Position numbers and translations under genes: made by a program. A stretch of 64,000 bases of DNA from NCBI GenBank assembly GCA_902779675.1, contig CACZCK010000006.1, positions 44,117-108,116 of the forward strand, written 5' to 3'. The notes beneath the pieces were generated by a model. The model searched no databases. It saw nothing but the letters and a program-made list of their open reading frames with translations, and was not told where the DNA came from. Positions 18,390 through 26,733 of the stretch are shown here, piece by piece (the stretch's first letter is position 1; each line of letters starts with the position of its first letter). This DNA comes from an uncultured Coriobacteriaceae bacterium. GTDB lineage: Bacteria > Actinomycetota > Coriobacteriia > Coriobacteriales > Atopobiaceae.

Positions 18390-19435
18390 GAGAGGTTCCC
18401 TCCGTACTGGTAGAACGCGGAACACGCACCCTCGCCACTCACCATGCAGGCGCCGACGGGATGCAGGGGCGTGCACACCTTGCCAAAGAGTGGGCACTGC
18501 TCGGGCGTGATCTCGCCGCGCAGCACGTTGCCGCAGCGGCAGGCTGGGTTGGCGTGTCCCTCGATGACGGGCATGTCGTGCTTCTTGCGGGCGTCGTAGG
18601 CGGCATACTCATCGCGCAGCCGCAGGCCCGACTGAGGAATGACACCCAGGCCACGCCACTCGGTGTCGCAGGGCTCCATGACTTGCTCGATCAGCGCCAC
18701 GGCGGCCGGCGTGCCCTCGGACTTAACCACGCGCGGGTACGCGTTGACGAAGAAGGGCTTGCCCTCCTTGGCCTTTGAGAGCGCCACGGCCATGGCCGTG
18801 AGCAGCTCCTTTGCGGTGAAGCCCGCCAACACGCCGCTCACGCCCTGCTCCACGAGGTCCTCGCAGAGCTGGGTGCCCGTGATGGCATGCACATGGCCCG
18901 GATACAGGAAGACATCGGCCGAGCCCTTGAGGGCGGCATAGGCGTTGGGCATGGTCTTGTTGGCCACCAACAGGCTAAAGTTGCCCACCCCCTCGGCATG
19001 GGCCTGGCTCACGGCCAGGCAGGCAGCCGGAACAGTGGTCTCGAAGCCCACCGACAGGAAGCACACCTGCTCGTCTGCGTGCTCCTTGGCGTACTCAAGC
19101 GCGTCGAGGGGCGAGTAGACCACCTGCACGCGAGCGCCGTCGGCACGTGCGGCAGCCAGGTTCTTGCTCGTTCCCGGCACGCGTACCAGGTCGCCAAAGG
19201 TGGTGATGGTCACGCCGTGCTCCGCAAGCCAGATGGCCTCGTCGATGAAGCCGACGGGCGTCACGCAGACGGGGCATCCCGGGCCCGAGATGAGGTCTAC
19301 CTGCGGGGGCAGCAGCTTGCGGATGCCCAGCCTAAAGTTCTCATGGGTATGTGTGCCGCACACCTCCATGATGCGCAGACGCGGGCCGTCGTAGGTGGCC
19401 AGGATCTGCCGTGCGGTCGTCGTTGCGTCGCTCAT
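18386..19435 (-). CDS. hypD: Hydrogenase maturation protein HypD
   Basis: 349 residues, overlapping hypC upstream and hypE downstream by 4 bases each. Conserved HypD blocks are present: MEVCGTHTHENFRLGIRKLLP, SGPGCPVCVTP near the N-terminus, GFETTVPA in the middle, and a C-terminal cysteine group for the [4Fe-4S] cluster (NPACRCGNVL, PLFGKVCTP, GACMVSGEGACSAFYQY). HypD is the scaffold on which, with HypC, the Fe(CN)2CO moiety is put together. The gene looks intact. The tight overlaps place it under the same control as the nitrogenase-like genes on both sides. Confidence 0.95.
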   Translation of the reverse strand: MSDATTTARQILATYDGPRLRIMEVCGTHTHENFRLGIRKLLPPQVDLISGPGCPVCVTPVGFIDEAIWLAEHGVTITTFGDLVRVPGTSKNLAAARADGARVQVVYSPLDALEYAKEHADEQVCFLSVGFETTVPAACLAVSQAHAEGVGNFSLLVANKTMPNAYAALKGSADVFLYPGHVHAITGTQLCEDLVEQGVSGVLAGFTAKELLTAMAVALSKAKEGKPFFVNAYPRVVKSEGTPAAVALIEQVMEPCDTEWRGLGVIPQSGLRLRDEYAAYDARKKHDMPVIEGHANPACRCGNVLRGEITPEQCPLFGKVCTPLHPVGACMVSGEGACSAFYQYGGNLS

Positions 19436-19644
19436 GCCAGCAGAGCCTCCATGACCTCGTCGGCTTCGTGGTCGTCCTCGTCGGTAATCTTGGCGATGGC
19501 GATGCCCGCGTGCACCATCACGTAGTCGCCGGGCTCGACGTCATCGAGCAGCTGCACCGAGATCTCGCGCTTGGCACCGCTTGCATCGACCATGGCCATA
19601 CCATCGGCGATGCGCACGACCTTGGCGGAAAGTCCCACACACAT
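19432..19644 (-). CDS. hypC: Hydrogenase maturation chaperone HypC
   Basis: 70 residues beginning MCVGLSAKVV; the essential Cys2 that binds the iron with HypD is present. The OB-like body shows DYVMVHAGIAIAKI, the usual HypC C-terminal pattern, then an acidic tail. HypC carries the Fe(CN)2CO unit from HypD to the hydrogenase large subunit. Separated from hypF by 12 bases and overlapping hypD by 4. Only one hypC-type gene is in the window, so its client, hydrogenase or not, is unknown. Confidence 0.95.
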   Translation of the reverse strand: MCVGLSAKVVRIADGMAMVDASGAKREISVQLLDDVEPGDYVMVHAGIAIAKITDEDDHEADEVMEALLA

Positions 19645-19656
19645 GTCGGTTTCCTC

Positions 19657-22023
19657 TCACTCGCGCGAGGCGGGGGACCCGTCCCCACCCCGCTCCTTGT
19701 CTCTCATCCATTGCGCGGCCACCACGGCCTGCCCCAGCGCCACGCCGCCGTCGTTGGGCGGCACCAGGCTATGGGTCAGCACGGTAAAGCCCCGCTCGCG
19801 CAACCGCCGCACCGTAAGGTCCAGCAGCAGGGTGTTCTGATAGCAGCCGCCGGTCAGTGCGACCACGTCCACGCCACGCTTGTCGCGCACGCGCTCGCAT
19901 GCTGCGAGCACCAGCTCGGCAAGCCCCAGGTGAAACAGATACGCAAGGCGCTCGACGGGCTCGCCAGCCAGCCTCCCGCGTACCAAGCGCCCAAAGAGGG
20001 CGTCGGTAGCAAGCACGAACGGTTCTCCGTCCGCACTCGGGGCCTCATCCGCCCCGAGCCACGATGCGGGCCGCTCGCCCGCAGGGCAACGCTCGGCGGC
20101 AAACTGCAGCTGCGTGGCGGCCTCTCCCTCGAAGGTGCTCTCGCGACGCACGCCCAGCACCGCACTCGCGGCGTCAAAGAGCCTGCCGCAGCTGGTGGAC
20201 GTGACCGTATTGATACCCCGCGCCACCATGGCCAACAGCACCTTGGCATCGCCCTCGGCACAGATATCCAGCTCGCGCACCAGCTCGAGGGTCCGGTCGC
20301 GGTCGCCAGTCATACCGTGCAGCATCGCCACCGCGATGCGCCAGCCCTCCCGCGCAGAGAGGTCGCCGCCCGCCTGCGCGAAGGAGGCGATGTGCCCGAC
20401 CCGCTCGTAGCCGTGGTAGTCGGAGAGCAGAATCTCGCCACCCCACACGGTGGCGTCGTCGCCGTAGCCCGTGCCGTCGAACGAGACACCGATCACCGGC
20501 GTCGCCACGTCGTTCTCGGCCATACAAGCCGCCACGTGCGCATAGTGGTGCTGCACGCGCACCAGCGGCACGCCGCGTTCGGCCGCAAGTCCCTCGGCCA
20601 CCACGGTCGCGTTGTAGCGCGGGTGGAGGTCGCAGGCAATGACGTCGGGCTCGAACTCGAGTAGCGTCTCGAAGCGCCCGATGGCGTCCTCGCAGGCGCG
20701 CACCGTACGCACGTCGGAAAGGTCTCCCACGTAGGGCGAGGGGTACACGAGCTCGCCCGAACCCAGGCAAAAGCTGTTCTTGAGCTCGCCGCCCACCGCC
20801 AGCACGCGCGTGCCCAGCCCACCCGAGACCATGAAGGGCAGCGGGGCCCAGCCGCGCGAGCGGCGCACCATGTACGGACGGCCCTCATAGAGGTCCATCA
20901 CGGTATCGTCGGCACGCATGCGAATCACGCGGTTATGGCTGAGAATGGCGTCGCAGAGCGGCCCCAGCTGGCTGCGCGCGTCGTCATCGTCGCGGCAGAT
21001 GGGGGCGCCGCTCTCGTTGGCGCTGGTCATCACGAGGCAATCGGGCATGCGGATGCCGTCGTCGTAGTCAAAGAGCAGCATCTGCAGCGGTGCGTAGGGC
21101 AGCATGATGCCAAGCTTTGGGTTGTCGGGCGCGCAGGCCTCGCACACCAGACCCCCCGCGCGCTTGGGCAGAAGCAGGATGGGCTTCTGATGCCCAGTAA
21201 GGATGTCTTGGGCCACGTCGTCGACCACGCACTCACGGCGCGCAGCTTCAAGGTCGCGAGCCATCACCGCAAAGGGCTTGGCGGAGCGGCGCTTGCGCTC
21301 TCGCAGCAAGCCCACCGCCTCGGGGCTGGTGGCATCGCAGGCAAGGTGGAACCCGCCAATGCCCTTGACGGCCACCACGCCGCCCTCGCTCAGGATGCGG
21401 CGAGCGCAGGTGATGGCCTCGCGGCCTCGCTCCTCGCGGTCGAGCAGGTACACCTCGGGGCCACAGTCGTTGCAGCAGACCGGCTGCGCGTCGTAGCGGC
21501 GGCTCGCGGGGCTGTGATACTCGTGCGCGCACGTGGGGCACATGGGAAAGGCCTTCATGCTGGTGCGCTCGCGGTCGTAGGGCAACGCGTCGAGGATGGT
21601 CATGCGCGGCCCGCAGTTGGTGCAGTTGATGAAGGGATGCAGGTAGCGGCGGTCGCTCGGGTCGTAGAGCTCGCGCTGGCAGTCCTCGCAGATGGCGAGG
21701 TCGGGCGAGATGAAGATCTCGCCCTTGGTGCGTTCGCTCTCCACGATGGAGAAGCCCTCGTAGGCCGGAGCGTCGTCCACCGGCTTGACGTCGATCTTGA
21801 GGATCGATGCCCGGCGCGGCGGCTGCACATGCATGAGCTGCACAAAGCAGTCGATCTGCTCCTCACTCCCCTGCGCGTAGATCTCGACGTAGGGACCCTT
21901 GTTGCAGACGGTGCCCGCGATGCCCGTCGTTGTGGCATGCCTATCGACCGTGGGCCTGAAGCCCACGCCCTGCACGATGCCGTACACGCGGATGCGCTTT
22001 GTCGTGACCGTCGTCGCGCTCAT
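19657..22023 (-). CDS. hypF: Carbamoyltransferase HypF
   Basis: 788 residues, normal for HypF. Order of domains: acylphosphatase (residues ~8-95, VQGVGFRPTVDRHA), two C-x2-C-x18-C-x2-C zinc motifs (~110-190, CEDCQREL, NCTNCGPR, CPTCAHEY, CCNDCG), a YrdC-like domain (~205-390, with KGIGGFHLACDAT and KPFAVM), then a Kae1-like carbamoyl-transfer domain (~400-780, VQHHYAHVAACMAEN for metal histidines, GVSFDGTGYGDDATVWGGE, ALTGGCYQN). It makes the carbamoyl donor from carbamoyl phosphate and ATP and loads it on HypE. ATGA overlap with the stop of the fused nitrogenase-like gene shows direct coupling of the two systems. Confidence 0.96.
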   Translation of the reverse strand: MSATTVTTKRIRVYGIVQGVGFRPTVDRHATTTGIAGTVCNKGPYVEIYAQGSEEQIDCFVQLMHVQPPRRASILKIDVKPVDDAPAYEGFSIVESERTKGEIFISPDLAICEDCQRELYDPSDRRYLHPFINCTNCGPRMTILDALPYDRERTSMKAFPMCPTCAHEYHSPASRRYDAQPVCCNDCGPEVYLLDREERGREAITCARRILSEGGVVAVKGIGGFHLACDATSPEAVGLLRERKRRSAKPFAVMARDLEAARRECVVDDVAQDILTGHQKPILLLPKRAGGLVCEACAPDNPKLGIMLPYAPLQMLLFDYDDGIRMPDCLVMTSANESGAPICRDDDDARSQLGPLCDAILSHNRVIRMRADDTVMDLYEGRPYMVRRSRGWAPLPFMVSGGLGTRVLAVGGELKNSFCLGSGELVYPSPYVGDLSDVRTVRACEDAIGRFETLLEFEPDVIACDLHPRYNATVVAEGLAAERGVPLVRVQHHYAHVAACMAENDVATPVIGVSFDGTGYGDDATVWGGEILLSDYHGYERVGHIASFAQAGGDLSAREGWRIAVAMLHGMTGDRDRTLELVRELDICAEGDAKVLLAMVARGINTVTSTSCGRLFDAASAVLGVRRESTFEGEAATQLQFAAERCPAGERPASWLGADEAPSADGEPFVLATDALFGRLVRGRLAGEPVERLAYLFHLGLAELVLAACERVRDKRGVDVVALTGGCYQNTLLLDLTVRRLRERGFTVLTHSLVPPNDGGVALGQAVVAAQWMRDKERGGDGSPASRE

Positions 22024-24434
22024 CGCCCGTCACCGAGCTTTCCCGACACGGCAAACTGCGGCACGTCCACCACGTTCGCAGCACGCGAACCCAACATCCG
22101 CCAGAGCGTGGGATCGCCCACGAGCAGGTCAAAGGAACCTTCATCCACAAGCCGCACGAGATCGGCCTCTTCGCGCAGGCGCACGTCACCAGGCTCGGCG
22201 AGCTCGGATGGCTGCATGAACCACGTGGCGCACGTCACCTGGGAGGCACCGCGCGCCTGCAGCTCCGCGCGCAGGCTGTTGGCCGTCACCTGCTGGTGTA
22301 CCACCAGCACGCGCATCCCCGCCACGTCGAACCCCTCGGCAATGGAGGCGGCGAGCGGATCGTACACCTCGTAGGGGGTGCCAAAGCGCCGCTCCAGCAG
22401 CTTGGCCGCAGCAAGCCCCGAGGGGGCCACCACCAGATTGTGCTCGCAGGAGGAGGCGCGCACCACGTCGTCGAAGGTCGAGCCCATGCCATAGCACACA
22501 GCGCCGGGCACGGCGGCCCTCAGGGCGTCCGCGTCGGTCACGCTCATCTCGAGCGGATTGGCCCCCAGCACGCCCACACGACCCGCCTCCACAGGCAGCT
22601 GCTCGGTCGCAAAGCGCTCGAACAGCGCGAGGTATGCTTTGCTCGCCCCCACGTCGTAGAGCTCCATACCCGTTGTGTCCACCGTGATGGTCGGGAGCGT
22701 CCCGCGCCGCTCGCTCATGCGGCGCAGGGCACGGTAGTCGGTCCCGATGACCGAGGGCACCGGCGTGCCCACCACCGCGGCAAAGCGGGCGTCGATCTTG
22801 GCGGAGGCGTCCACCAGCTCATCCACCAGCTTGTCGTCACGCCCCAGAATGGCATCCATGTCGCGCAGGCCAGCACTGAACACGGCGCTTCGGGCGGTAT
22901 GCCAGCGCGGCTCGTCAAAGCCACAGACGTTGCCCGTGCAGCCGCCCGCGTCGCAGATCACCACGATGCCACCCAGCTCGTAGAGCACGCTTACCGCGCC
23001 GGACTGGTCGGGGGCGAAGGGTGTCAGGTAGCGGCGCAAGCCGCGAACGCCCGAGGGCGCCAGCTCCTCGCGCAGCCTGAAAGCGGAAGGTGCCTGTGCG
23101 GGAGACGCCTCGTTCCGCCCCAGCTCACCAGAGCAGGCGGAAGCCTCCTCCCCCACCAAGGCGAGCAGTGCCTCGAAGAGGGCGCGGACGCCCGCATAGC
23201 CGTAAGGTTGCACGTCGGAGTTCCAGTCGAGGCGAGCCGCCTCGGGGTGGTACCACGCCGCATCCTTGCCCAGCGCCATGTCGACGGGGCAATCTGCAGC
23301 GTCGTAGTGGATCATCGTGGGCTCCATGTTGGAGTACACGCGGGTCTGGGGGCTGAGCTGTGCGAGGCGGCGCAAGAACACATAGTTCTCGGCCGTGATG
23401 GTGCCGAACACCTCAGCCACCGCAAAGCCGTAGCGCACGAGCGCGAGAGCCATCTCGAAGGCGTCACCATTCACGCACTCGCCCACCGCGAAGCGCGCCT
23501 GCGGGCATGCCGCGGCAAAGGCCTCCACGGCGGCAGACGCCGCCTGATAGTCGACCTCGTCGTCGAAGCTCACGCCCAGCACCTGTCCCAGGGCCCGGTA
23601 CTGACTGCGAATGCGATCGACTTGGTAGAGCCTGGTCAGCTCGATGGAGGGGATCTGCAAGCGCTCCTGCAGGTCGGCTGCCGCAAAGCGTGCCTCCGGG
23701 TGCAGCACCAGGTTGAAGTTGGCCTCGGCCATCTGCTTAAACTCGGCGAGGTCGGCGCAACGCGAGATCTCACGAATGGCGCGCACACCCACCCCGCGCA
23801 GGTAGCGGTACAGCTCGCAGTCGTCGGCCAGAGGAGCGAAGAATCCCATCAAGTTGACGGCAGCGGGCCGCTTGGGCAGCGGGTCGAGCAGCGAGTAGAG
23901 ACTCTGCCGCACGTGCACCATGGGAGGGCGGCGCCCCTCGCGCGTGAGTGCGTACATGTAGCAGGGCCGCACGGGCAGGCCCACGCGCTCCTCCGCCTTG
24001 CGGCAGACGCGGTCCATGTCGGTGCCCAGCAGGGCGTCCACGCAGGTAATGCAGATCATCACCACCGACGGGCGCTCCGCCAGCCCCTCCACCACCTCTT
24101 CCACGGCCTGCGGAATCTTGCGCAAGTGGCGGCCCGTCACGATGTCGGTCTCGTCCATGGTCAGGTAGAAGAACCGGTCGCGATAGGCGGGCATGTCGCT
24201 GATAAGCGAAGTGTTGCGCCCACAACACCCTGGTGCAACCACCAGCATGACCGATCCGGGAATGGCCAGGCCGGCGCGCTTAACGCCAAAGCCCTCCGCG
24301 CCTGGCGAGTTGAAGGCCAGCGTGGCGGGCGAGCTGTAGATGAGGTGCCGGCTGGAGACGAGCTCGTCGGGAAGCTCCTCGAGCCCCCGTTCGGCAAGCT
24401 CAGCCACCGTGTAGTACCGGGCATGGCGCTCCAT
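22020..24434 (-). CDS. Fused NifD-NifK-like nitrogenase component-1 protein
   Basis: 804 residues, ATG 24434 two bases after the reductase stop. Residues 1-450 are NifD-like (Cys70-Cys71 in VVAPGCCGRN; Cys128 and Cys131 in MICITCVDALLGTD); residues ~475-804 are NifK-like (GGIVVICDAGGC, DAILGRDDKLVDELVDA, VVGTPVPSVIGTDY). The linker at ~450-475 is Ala/Ser/Glu-rich. It is a paralogue of the split pair at 14830-17315, but the third NifK-side cysteine (Cys93 there) is replaced by Val/Gly here, so the bound cluster may differ. Fused component-1 proteins are uncommon. Given the adjacent NifH-like gene, this is probably the partner of that reductase. Reaction unknown. Confidence 0.82.
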   Translation of the reverse strand: MERHARYYTVAELAERGLEELPDELVSSRHLIYSSPATLAFNSPGAEGFGVKRAGLAIPGSVMLVVAPGCCGRNTSLISDMPAYRDRFFYLTMDETDIVTGRHLRKIPQAVEEVVEGLAERPSVVMICITCVDALLGTDMDRVCRKAEERVGLPVRPCYMYALTREGRRPPMVHVRQSLYSLLDPLPKRPAAVNLMGFFAPLADDCELYRYLRGVGVRAIREISRCADLAEFKQMAEANFNLVLHPEARFAAADLQERLQIPSIELTRLYQVDRIRSQYRALGQVLGVSFDDEVDYQAASAAVEAFAAACPQARFAVGECVNGDAFEMALALVRYGFAVAEVFGTITAENYVFLRRLAQLSPQTRVYSNMEPTMIHYDAADCPVDMALGKDAAWYHPEAARLDWNSDVQPYGYAGVRALFEALLALVGEEASACSGELGRNEASPAQAPSAFRLREELAPSGVRGLRRYLTPFAPDQSGAVSVLYELGGIVVICDAGGCTGNVCGFDEPRWHTARSAVFSAGLRDMDAILGRDDKLVDELVDASAKIDARFAAVVGTPVPSVIGTDYRALRRMSERRGTLPTITVDTTGMELYDVGASKAYLALFERFATEQLPVEAGRVGVLGANPLEMSVTDADALRAAVPGAVCYGMGSTFDDVVRASSCEHNLVVAPSGLAAAKLLERRFGTPYEVYDPLAASIAEGFDVAGMRVLVVHQQVTANSLRAELQARGASQVTCATWFMQPSELAEPGDVRLREEADLVRLVDEGSFDLLVGDPTLWRMLGSRAANVVDVPQFAVSGKLGDGR

Positions 24435-24436
24435 GG

Positions 24437-25192
24437 CTACACCTCACCCGTCCACAGACGCTCGGCAAGGTCGAGGAAGCACTGGCTCACCGCAAGCGTC
24501 TGGTCGCCCTCGATGACGGTCATGCCACGGTCCTCGCAGCGGGTGATGTCATCGGAGCGCGGAATCTGCGCCACGATGGGCAGGCCGTGCTCGTCGGCAA
24601 AGGCCTGGACCTTCTCGGTCTCGCCCACCACGTTGCGATGGTTGAGCACAATACCTGCCACGCGCGCGTATCCGCGGTCCTCGAAGTTGGCGACCGCCGT
24701 GTTGATGTTGTTAGCCGCATAGAGAGCCATCTTCTCTCCCGAGGTGACGATAAGCACCTTCTCGGCATAGCCCTCACGGATGGGAGCGGCAAATCCACCA
24801 CATACCACGTCACCAAGCACGTCATAGAGCACCACGTCGGGCTTCCAGGTCTCAAACAGACGCAGGTCCTCGAGCAGGTTAAAGGTGGCAGTGATGCCGC
24901 GACCCGCGCACCCGAGGCCCGGGGTAGGTCCGCCCGTCTCGATGCAGAGCACCCCGCCAAAGCCCTCGCGCGAGATCTGCTCGAAGGTCTCGGGGTCGTC
25001 ATCGGTCTCGCGCAGGTAGTTCATGACCGGCTGCAGCGGCTCACCACCCAACAGGTTGATGGTCGAGTCGGCCTTGGGATCGCATCCTATCTGGATGACG
25101 CGCCTGCCCTGCACTGCAAATGCCGCGGCCAAGTTGCTGGTGATGGTCGACTTGCCGATGCCGCCCTTGCCGTAGATGGCGATCTTGAGCAT
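24437..25192 (-). CDS. NifH-like ATP-dependent reductase
   Basis: 251 residues from ATG 25192 (AAGGGGG upstream); an in-frame extension to 25303 would read through the leader hairpin and is rejected. It has the P-loop [10 protein letters not shown], the switch [11 protein letters not shown], and both Fe-S cysteines of the NifH/BchL family, in [10 protein letters not shown] and [12 protein letters not shown]. These ligate one [4Fe-4S] cluster across a homodimer. The family hydrolyses ATP to push electrons at low potential into a component-1 partner. It is shorter than NifH (~290) at the C-terminus, like BchL/CfbC-type reductases. First gene of an eight-gene leftward operon, with an attenuator hairpin in the leader. 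Confidence 0.9.
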   Translation of the reverse strand: MLKIAIYGKGGIGKSTITSNLAAAFAVQGRRVIQIGCDPKADSTINLLGGEPLQPVMNYLRETDDDPETFEQISREGFGGVLCIETGGPTPGLGCAGRGITATFNLLEDLRLFETWKPDVVLYDVLGDVVCGGFAAPIREGYAEKVLIVTSGEKMALYAANNINTAVANFEDRGYARVAGIVLNHRNVVGETEKVQAFADEHGLPIVAQIPRSDDITRCEDRGMTVIEGDQTLAVSQCFLDLAERLWTGEV

Positions 25193-25217
25193 ATGTCTGC
25201 CGTTCCCCCTTGCGCCC

Positions 25218-25246
25218 AAAAGAAAACCGCCGCACCCTCTGCGGCG
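25218..25246 (-). terminator. Attenuator-like terminator in the leader of the nitrogenase-like/Hyp operon
   Basis: On the minus strand: stem cgccgca / tgcggcg with loop gaggg, then GTTTTCTTTT. It ends 26 bases upstream of the reductase ATG at 25192. Placement directly before the first gene, behind a long leader, fits conditional termination. It could instead be a late terminator for the HAD gene that ends at 25675. Confidence 0.7.
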
Positions 25247-25461
25247 CGACGGCGGAACAAGGCGATGGCATCGAAGCGGCCCTGTGGGGCCTACGCTGCG
25301 CATGTTTCCCGCTCGGACGAATCCTTACCGTCAACCCGCGTCTGTTGGAGGTCTCTTTCGGGTGCTACCCGTCAGATTTCCTGCACATCGTAGCATGAAG
25401 GAGCCCGCGCACGCCATGATGTGCCAGGCTTTCACGGGACGCCGACATGCGTGGCCAGATG
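25247..25461 (-). promoter_or_regulatory. Leader/upstream region of the nitrogenase-like/Hyp operon
   Basis: No gene is seen. Read leftward it holds a small hairpin CGGGT-AGC-ACCCG (near 25359-25371), a TTGACG hexamer (25328-25333) without a good -10 partner, and several short GC-rich pairings before the terminator at 25218-25246. It may hold an aptamer or antiterminator. I could not match it to a known riboswitch class. Confidence 0.4.
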
Positions 25462-25642
25462 TGCTTGGGCCGCGCGGCGGAGGCGGGCCGCCGCCGACCT
25501 CTCGGGCTGCCCGACGTGTCGGTGCGGCGGGAGCGAGGACGTAGCGAGCGAAGCGAGCGGTTCCGCAGCTGCCGCGCCGTAAGCGTCGGGCGCTCAGCAC
25601 GGGCGGGAGGCGGAGACCCGCCCCCGCCACGTGGCCCAAGCA
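25462..25642. repeat. 180 bp GC-rich element bounded by a 26 bp inverted repeat
   Basis: Left arm 25462-25487 and right arm 25617-25642 match at 23 of 26 positions as inverted copies (both read tgcttgggcc... from the outside in). The interior contains more partial pairings and the odd stretch gcgagcgaagcgagcgg. No coding sense in any frame. It resembles a MITE- or REP-like element or a large structured RNA. Confidence 0.55.
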
Positions 25643-25674
25643 ACCCGCGCGTTCGAACCAAAAGGGCCCTGCCC

Positions 25675-26493
25675 CTACTCCCCCAGCACCAGCTGCTGGA
25701 GCATGCGCGCCACGCCGCACTCCTCGTTGGTCCAGGGCACTACGTGGGCCGCCGCCCGCTTGACGGAATCCTCGCCATTGGCCATGGCATAGGACTGCTC
25801 GACGGCCATCAGCATATCGATGTCGTTGGGACCGTCGCCAAAGGCCACCGCCTGCGCGCGGTCCACCCCGTAGCGGGCACACAGCACCTCGACGGCGTGG
25901 CTCTTGGTCGCCTCGGCGCTCATGACCTCGCACAGGATGTCATTGGAGCGCACCACGTTGAGGTTGGGGTAGCGCGCCGCTACTGTGGCCTGGGCGGCCA
26001 CGATGTCTTCGGGCTCGCCCATCAACAGGAACTTGTGCACGCCTCCGTCGCCGAACGTGCCCGCCAGGTCGCGACTCTGCACGCTCTCGGCCTGCACGAA
26101 GTACTCCTCGCGCACGATACGCGGGTCGCTGCGGTCGTCCACGATCCAGTGATGGAAGCCGTAGGTCGCCGCACAGATGCGAGGCAGCTCCTCCTCAAGG
26201 TAGCGCTTGATCTCGAGTGCATCTGGCGTGGGAATGACGCTGCTGTACAGCTCGTTGCCCTCGTGGTCCAGCACGTACGCGCCTGAGAAGCAGGCCATGG
26301 GACCGCTGAAGCCCAGCTGTCGCTGTATGGGATAGAGCCCCTCGGGCGAGCGCGCCGACACCAGGCAGAACGGCACCCGCTCGGCGACGCGGCGGATGAC
26401 GTCGGCGCTGGCAAGAATGGGATGGTGGTCGTTGTCGACCAGCGTGCCGTCGACGTCGGTCAGGACGATGCCCACCTGCGGCGTGTCGGTCAT
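25675..26493 (-). CDS. HAD-superfamily (Cof/YidA-type) phosphatase
   Basis: 272 residues. Motif I is VLTDVDGTLVDND, with the nucleophile and acid aspartates; motif II is CLVSARS; motif III lysine in ATKSHAVEVL; motif IV GDGPNDIDML with the metal aspartates. The long cap between motifs II and III (residues ~80-190) marks the Cof type (class IIB), which acts on sugar phosphates, FMN or pyridoxal phosphate. Starts with ATG 26493 behind GAGGGGAGC. Single gene; downstream lies the inverted-repeat element. Specific substrate unknown. Confidence 0.88.
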   Translation of the reverse strand: MTDTPQVGIVLTDVDGTLVDNDHHPILASADVIRRVAERVPFCLVSARSPEGLYPIQRQLGFSGPMACFSGAYVLDHEGNELYSSVIPTPDALEIKRYLEEELPRICAATYGFHHWIVDDRSDPRIVREEYFVQAESVQSRDLAGTFGDGGVHKFLLMGEPEDIVAAQATVAARYPNLNVVRSNDILCEVMSAEATKSHAVEVLCARYGVDRAQAVAFGDGPNDIDMLMAVEQSYAMANGEDSVKRAAAHVVPWTNEECGVARMLQQLVLGE

Positions 26494-26672
26494 GGTTCGC
26501 TCCCCTCTTATGGCATGTCAATTACCCAAAAGCATACGGGGGCGAGCGTCTCCCTGTCGTTCAGATGTGTTACCCATAGACAGCACTGTGGTGCACAAAA
26601 CCCGCGGTACATAAGGCTCGCCCCCCTCGCTTGCCCCTCGACCACCATTCCTCCACGCGCGGTGCGACGCCC

Positions 26673-26721
26673 TTGCATTCCCTGTTCCATTTGTTATAGT
26701 TCATATAGAACAAGTGGAACA
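26673..26721 (+). promoter_or_regulatory. Promoter and palindromic operator of the GntR gene
   Basis: -35 TTGCAT (26673-26678), 16 bp, extended -10 TGtTATAGT (26692-26700). An inverted repeat, TGTTCCATTTGTT (26683-26695) and AACAAGTGGAACA (26709-26721), 12 of 13 paired, brackets the -10. This fits autoregulation by the YtrA-type regulator encoded 13 bases downstream. Confidence 0.75.
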
Positions 26722-26733
26722 AAGGAGGTGTCT

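Noticed and set aside
22296..24722. 808-codon open frame antisense to the fused component-1 gene
   Set aside because: His/Arg/Ala-rich shadow frame spanning two real genes; no recognisable motif.
14830..25192. True nitrogenase (nifHDK) operon
   Set aside because: Component-1 chains are too short, one is fused, and nifB, nifE/N as such, nifV and molybdenum genes are lacking. Only a nitrogenase-like enzyme can be claimed.
25640..25670. tRNA (a GTTCGAACC T-loop-like string)
   Set aside because: No flanking T-stem, anticodon arm or acceptor stem could be formed around it.
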